A stretch of DNA of 32,807 nt, taken from Lysobacterales bacterium. GTDB taxonomy: Bacteria; Pseudomonadota; Gammaproteobacteria; Xanthomonadales; S139-57. The DNA is taken from positions 1 through 32,807 of the forward strand of contig WFUE01000106.1 of assembly GCA_015485125.1 (NCBI GenBank). The letters run 5' to 3'. Shown here piece by piece: positions 32,737-32,807 of the stretch. Below the pieces are notes generated by a model. The model was not told the DNA's origin, ran no database searches, and worked only from the letters and a program-made list of their open reading frames with translations. Made by a program: the position numbers and the translations under genes. Position 1 is the stretch's first letter; every line of letters begins with the position of its first letter.

Positions 32737-32807
32737 GAGGCTACCTTCTATCAAAATCCAAAGAGCGCAAAGGATTGCCCGTCTATCCCAAAAGGTCAAA
32801 TTAGAGA

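Overview
The window looks like chromosomal DNA from a gammaproteobacterium. The evidence is a complete ccmABCDEFGHI cytochrome c maturation cluster, a YheS-type ABC-F protein, PpsR, DUF1249 and DUF3293 proteins, RarD, and gamma-type tRNA genes with encoded CCA ends. Base composition is fairly GC-rich and even throughout. No insertion sequence, phage gene, integrase or CRISPR array was seen, and gene density is high with no gene-free stretch over 300 bases. The genus cannot be named from sequence reading alone. Beta-oxidation, glutaryl-CoA and peptide-uptake genes suggest an aerobic or microaerobic heterotroph that respires with c-type cytochromes.

Layout, left to right. Positions 1-3045 hold the 3' end of a TPR-like repeat protein (+) converging on a large CsgG-like lipoprotein gene (-), with their coding ends overlapping. 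Positions 3121-6732 (-) hold yheS followed by a fused ATP sulfurylase/APS kinase. Positions 6964-9088 (+) hold an exported FKBP/Mip-type prolyl isomerase and UDP-glucose 6-dehydrogenase. Positions 9190-12568 (+) hold glutaryl-CoA dehydrogenase tightly followed by a fused alpha/beta E1 2-oxoacid dehydrogenase. Positions 12626-19964 (-) hold a ten-gene operon: a DUF3293 protein, then ccmA to ccmI, nearly all overlapping or abutting. Positions 20007-22654 (+) hold gor (glutathione reductase), ppsR and a DUF1249 gene, divergent from the ccm operon across only 42 bp. Positions 22806-22971 hold tRNA-Ala(GGC) and tRNA-Glu(TTC), with good promoters upstream and a terminator downstream. Positions 23073-26164 (+) hold a di-heme cytochrome c peroxidase gene translationally coupled to a membrane GGDEF/EAL protein. 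Positions 26187-27101 hold RarD. Positions 27189-30770 (-) hold a two-gene beta-oxidation operon (3-hydroxyacyl-CoA dehydrogenase/enoyl-CoA hydratase, then thiolase). Positions 30927-32736 (-) hold a small membrane protein and a POT-family peptide transporter.

How the parts fit. The ccm system attaches heme to c-type cytochromes, including the di-heme peroxidase encoded about 3 kb away. Glutathione reductase and the exported thioredoxin-like CcmG are both thiol-redox proteins flanking the same small divergent region. Glutaryl-CoA dehydrogenase makes crotonyl-CoA, which the hydratase/dehydrogenase/thiolase pair further right could carry to acetyl-CoA; the fused E1 may supply an acyl-CoA upstream. 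The points most worth a second look are the peroxidase/c-di-GMP gene pair with an apparently degenerate GGDEF domain, the DUF3293 gene heading the ccm operon, the gcdH-E1 fusion pair, the palindrome placed over the beta-oxidation promoter, and the TPR/CsgG-like lipoprotein pair at the left edge.
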